The translations under genes were made by a program, and so were the position numbers. A DNA stretch of 17,266 nt from an uncultured Peptococcaceae bacterium. Lineage in GTDB: Bacteria; Bacillota; Peptococcia; Peptococcales; Peptococcaceae. Under the pieces are notes generated by a model. The model was not told the origin of the DNA and searched no databases. It saw nothing but the letters and a program-made list of their open reading frames with translations. Where the stretch lies: the NCBI GenBank assembly GCA_900556545.1, contig USPE01000013.1, positions 1 to 17,266 on the forward strand. Reading direction: 5' to 3'. Shown here piece by piece: positions 14,530 through 17,266 of this stretch. Numbering within the stretch: the stretch's first letter is position 1; every line of letters begins with the position of its first letter.

Positions 14530-15753
14530 GTGGCAAAGCGCGATTATTATGAGGTGCTTGGCGTAGAAAAAGGCGCCAGTGACGATGAATTAAAAAAATC
14601 CTATCGAAAACTGGCCAGAAAATATCACCCGGACGTAAATCCAGGCGATAAAGAAGCAGAAGAAAAATTTAAAGAAATTAACGAAGCATATGAAACCTTG
14701 TCCGATGCCGACAAACGGGAACAGTATGACCGATATGGCCATGACGGCCCCGGCGGTTTTGGCGGTGCAGGCGGATTTGGTGGCTTTGGCGGCGGTCAGG
14801 ATTTTGGCGGCATGAACGATATTTTTGATATGTTCTTTGGCGGCGGATTCGGCGGCGGTCAGCAGCAGCGAGGCCCAAGAAAGGGCGCTGATTTGCGCTA
14901 TGACTTAACCATTGAGTTTGAAGAAGCTGTCTTTGGTACAGAAAAAACCATCACACTGCCAAAATGGGAAAGCTGCGGCACTTGTCACGGCACCGGCGCC
15001 AAACCGGGAACCAGCGCTACCACTTGCAGCCGCTGTAATGGTACCGGGCAGGTTTATACCATGCAGAAAACGCCATTCGGGCAGATACAGACAGCCAAGG
15101 TTTGTCCGGAATGCGGCGGGAAAGGAACCGTTATCAAAGATCCATGCACCGAATGTAACGGCAAAGGTAAGAAACGGGTCAACAAGAAAATTGAAATCAA
15201 AGTGCCTGCCGGTGTGGATGTGGGCTCCCGTCTGCGTATGAGCGGAGAAGGGGATCCCGGCGAACAGGGCGGTCCAAACGGCGATCTGTATATTTATATC
15301 AATGTTCGCAATCATCCGATTTTCGTTCGGAATGAAGATGACATCTATATGGAACAGGAGATTAATATTGCCCAGGCTGCATTGGGTGCCGACGTGCAGG
15401 TGCAGACACTGGAAGGCAAAGTAACCCTGACCATTCCTGCCGGTGTGCAGAGCGGCGCCAAGTTCCGCATGAAGGGGAAAGGCGTTAAAAATATCAAAGG
15501 CTATGGCAAAGGCGATCAGTATGTTACCATCAAAGTGGTAACGCCAAAAAATCTGACCACCGAACAGCGGGATCTGTTGCAGAAGCTGAGCGCTACTTTT
15601 AAAACAGAAGCGCCGGAACCGGAAGAGCCCAAAATCAAAATAGATGAAACTAAAAAAAAAGAAGAAAGAAGCGAAGAAAATAAAAAAGGCAAAGGGTTTT
15701 TCGGCAAGATGAAAGACGCCGTAGAAGACCTGTTTGACGGAGACGAAGATTAA
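14530..15753 (+). CDS. dnaJ: Co-chaperone DnaJ (Hsp40)
   Basis: DnaJ delivers clients to DnaK and triggers its ATPase. The J domain (MAKRDYYEVLGVEKGASDDE onward) holds the essential His33-Pro34-Asp35. A long Gly/Phe region follows (about 73-120). The zinc domain then has four CxxCxGxG repeats: CGTCHGTG, CSRCNGTG, CPECGGKG and CTECNGKG. Two beta-sandwich client-binding domains complete the core. GTG at 14530 is the start: AGAGGAGG lies seven bases before it, and the protein begins as in relatives. The reading frame stays open upstream to 14455, but that stretch is the hairpin. The 407 residues exceed the usual 370-380 because of a charged tail of about 45 residues (KKKEERSEENKKGKGFFGK, then MKDAVEDLFDGDED). 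Confidence 0.97.
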   Translation: MAKRDYYEVLGVEKGASDDELKKSYRKLARKYHPDVNPGDKEAEEKFKEINEAYETLSDADKREQYDRYGHDGPGGFGGAGGFGGFGGGQDFGGMNDIFDMFFGGGFGGGQQQRGPRKGADLRYDLTIEFEEAVFGTEKTITLPKWESCGTCHGTGAKPGTSATTCSRCNGTGQVYTMQKTPFGQIQTAKVCPECGGKGTVIKDPCTECNGKGKKRVNKKIEIKVPAGVDVGSRLRMSGEGDPGEQGGPNGDLYIYINVRNHPIFVRNEDDIYMEQEINIAQAALGADVQVQTLEGKVTLTIPAGVQSGAKFRMKGKGVKNIKGYGKGDQYVTIKVVTPKNLTTEQRDLLQKLSATFKTEAPEPEEPKIKIDETKKKEERSEENKKGKGFFGKMKDAVEDLFDGDED

Positions 15754-15766
15754 TATTAGCATAAGC

Positions 15767-15812
15767 AAAAACGCTGATTGTTTGGAGAAATCCAAACAGT
15801 CAGCGTTTTTTT
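15767..15812 (+). terminator. Terminator of the heat-shock operon
   Basis: A 20-bp stem (15767-15786 with 15791-15810, one wobble) closes a GAAA tetraloop and runs into seven Ts. The AAAAA at the 5' side makes it able to work in both directions. It clearly ends the five-gene operon. Confidence 0.95.
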
Positions 15813-15845
15813 GCAGCTGTAGATGAAAAAGTGATGGAAGATTTC

Positions 15846-15871
15846 TTGACAGCGTATGTATTATATGATAA
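15846..15871 (+). promoter_or_regulatory. Possible promoter of the downstream AAA-ATPase gene
   Basis: A perfect TTGACA (15846-15851) lies about 60 bases before the start codon. No -10 at 17 bases is convincing. The nearest AT-rich matches in TTATATGATAAG give shorter spacers. The -35 identity is the main support. Confidence 0.35.
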
Positions 15872-15911
15872 GTTGAACCAAATGATAAATCCTGCGAAAT
15901 GAGGTGAGGGT

Positions 15912-17266
15912 ATGGGGTTTTATTTAAATCCTGATAATGATGCCTTTCAGGAATCGTTGGCTTCTGAAATTTATGTAGATAAATCAGGGTTGATTGCTGA
16001 AACAAATACGGTAGTAGGTACAAGACAAAAATTTATTTGTATCAGCCGTCCGCGCCGCTTTGGCAAATCTATGGCAGCAGAGATGCTGACAGCGTATTAT
16101 TGCAGAACTTGTGATTCCAGAGCACTCTTTGAGAATCTGAAAATTGCACAGGATGAAAGTTTTGAACGTCATTTGAACCGGTATGATGTGCTATTTCTAA
16201 ATGTGCAGGAATTTTTGAGTTTTGCGGGAAGTGCTGAAAATCTGGTGTCTTATTTACAACAAGAAGTATTGAACGATTTGCGAAAAACTTATGGAACGCT
16301 GATTTCGCCTGATGAAAGTAATCTGGTTCTTGCTTTAAAGAGTGTTTATGCAGAAACAAAACGTGGATTTGTAATCATTCTGGATGAATGGGATTGCATT
16401 TTCAGGGAGAAACAGAAAAAGATAGAAGCCCAGACAGCGTACTTAGATTTTTTGCGCATACTGCTGAAAGATCAGATTTATGTGAAGCTTGCCTATATGA
16501 CAGGCATTTTGCCAATCAAAAAATATGGTACCCATTCTGCATTGAATATGTTTTCTGAGTATTCTATGGTAGAAGCAAAACGGTTTGCTGAGTATATTGG
16601 TTTTACAGAAACTGAAGTACAGGCTTTATGCCAAAAATATCATATGGATTTTGCAGAAACCAGGCGCTGGTATGATGGCTATCAGTTCCCTCGTGCAAAG
16701 CATATTTACAGTCCGAAGTCTGTGGTAGATGCCATGCTCAATGAAGAGTTCAACAGTTACTGGACACAGACAGAAACCTATGAAGCATTAAAAGTTTATA
16801 TGGACATGAACTATGATGGTTTAAAAGATTCCATGATTTTGATGCTGGGCGGCGGGCGTTGTAAGATTGATCCGCAAACCTTTAGCAACGATATGACCAC
16901 GTTTCAGAAAAAAGATGATGTCTTGACGTTATTGGTGCATTTGGGGTATTTGGCTTATGATGCAGAAGATAGTGAGGTATTGATCCCCAATGAAGAGGTA
17001 CGGGGTGAATTTTTACGGGCGATGGATTCCGGCAACTGGCAGGAAGTGATACATGCTATACAAGCCTCGGAAGCATTGCTGGAAGCAGTTTGGCAGCAGG
17101 ATGGGCAGGCAGTAGCACAGGGAATTAATGCTGCGCATATGGAAACAGCCTCCATCTTGCAGTATCACAATGAAAACGCTTTAAGTTGCGTGGTATCGTT
17201 AGCTTTTTACAGTGCCAGAAATTATTATTTTGTTGTACGAGAGCTGCCTGCAGGTAAAGGTTTTGC
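15912..17266 (+). CDS. AAA-ATPase-like/PD-(D/E)XK-type protein, 3' end missing
   Basis: The frame is open from ATG 15912, with GAGGTGAGG just ahead, to the window edge, so 451 residues are visible and the C-terminus is absent. The N-terminus (YLNPDNDAFQESLASEIYVD, KSGLIAE) and P-loop SRPRRFGKS (45-52) match the AAA-ATPase-like family. Walker B FVIILDEWD lies at 153-161, and TGILPIKKYG and WYDGYQF are also typical. The last visible stretch (ENALSCVVSLAFYSARNYYF, VVRELPAGKGF) is the beginning of the PD-(D/E)XK nuclease-like domain that usually follows. The protein should be cytoplasmic; its cellular role is unknown. Such genes are multicopy in Bacteroidetes and Negativicutes. It has its own transcript after the dnaJ terminator. 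Confidence 0.9.
   Translation, partial: MGFYLNPDNDAFQESLASEIYVDKSGLIAETNTVVGTRQKFICISRPRRFGKSMAAEMLTAYYCRTCDSRALFENLKIAQDESFERHLNRYDVLFLNVQEFLSFAGSAENLVSYLQQEVLNDLRKTYGTLISPDESNLVLALKSVYAETKRGFVIILDEWDCIFREKQKKIEAQTAYLDFLRILLKDQIYVKLAYMTGILPIKKYGTHSALNMFSEYSMVEAKRFAEYIGFTETEVQALCQKYHMDFAETRRWYDGYQFPRAKHIYSPKSVVDAMLNEEFNSYWTQTETYEALKVYMDMNYDGLKDSMILMLGGGRCKIDPQTFSNDMTTFQKKDDVLTLLVHLGYLAYDAEDSEVLIPNEEVRGEFLRAMDSGNWQEVIHAIQASEALLEAVWQQDGQAVAQGINAAHMETASILQYHNENALSCVVSLAFYSARNYYFVVRELPAGKGF

Noticed and set aside
14905..16023. Long reading frame opposite dnaJ
   Set aside because: It crosses the dnaJ terminator and is a Phe/His-rich shadow of the dnaJ coding strand.
1..17266. CRISPR array, tRNA, rRNA or insertion sequence
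   Set aside because: No regular repeat-spacer pattern, cloverleaf with CCA-side motifs, rRNA-like stretch or transposase reading frame was seen.

Overview
The window looks like chromosomal DNA from an anaerobic, Firmicutes-lineage bacterium, most likely a Negativicute (Phascolarctobacterium/Acidaminococcus type). This is inferred from the HrcA/CIRCE heat-shock operon, a DnaK without the Gram-negative ATPase-domain insertion, an archaeal-like chaperonin gene inside that operon, and accessory AAA-ATPase genes of the kind abundant in such gut anaerobes. The species assignment is an inference and was not checked by any search.

Layout. (1) 1-1680: a long imperfect inverted repeat at the left edge, then a leftward AAA_14/DUF4143-type ATPase. 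Its promoter-leader region exists as three progressively decayed tandem copies, and the block is bracketed by a weak 18-bp direct repeat. (2) 1631-2930: a small leftward XRE-type regulator and a divergent LysR-type regulator, with overlapping promoters and a palindrome between them. (3) 2931-6727: a LysR-operator-like region, then a DASS/SLC13-like anion permease and a cytoplasmic alkaline-phosphatase-superfamily hydrolase, together resembling a regulated uptake-and-hydrolysis unit of unknown substrate. (4) 6750-9236: a tight three-gene cluster (zinc-ribbon protein, stand-alone ABC ATPase with degenerate motifs, 314-residue protein of unknown family), closed by a strong terminator. (5) 9285-15812: the class I heat-shock operon, with a sigma-A promoter overlapped by an extended CIRCE operator, then hrcA, a group III (thermosome-like) chaperonin, grpE, dnaK, an intercistronic hairpin, dnaJ and a strong terminator. 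(6) 15846-end: the 5' part of an AAA-ATPase-like/PD-(D/E)XK-type gene that runs off the window.

Regions 2-4 are visibly more AT-rich than the heat-shock operon, most clearly in the LysR gene, which suggests a different history for at least part of that segment. In the heat-shock operon, HrcA would repress the whole transcript through CIRCE. DnaK, DnaJ and GrpE form the Hsp70 cycle, and the group III chaperonin adds a closed-chamber folding machine that needs no GroES. The best candidates for undescribed biology are the zinc-ribbon/ABC/unknown cluster and the LysR-permease-hydrolase unit. The chaperonin arrangement is striking, but the family and this placement are already known from bacteria such as Carboxydothermus.
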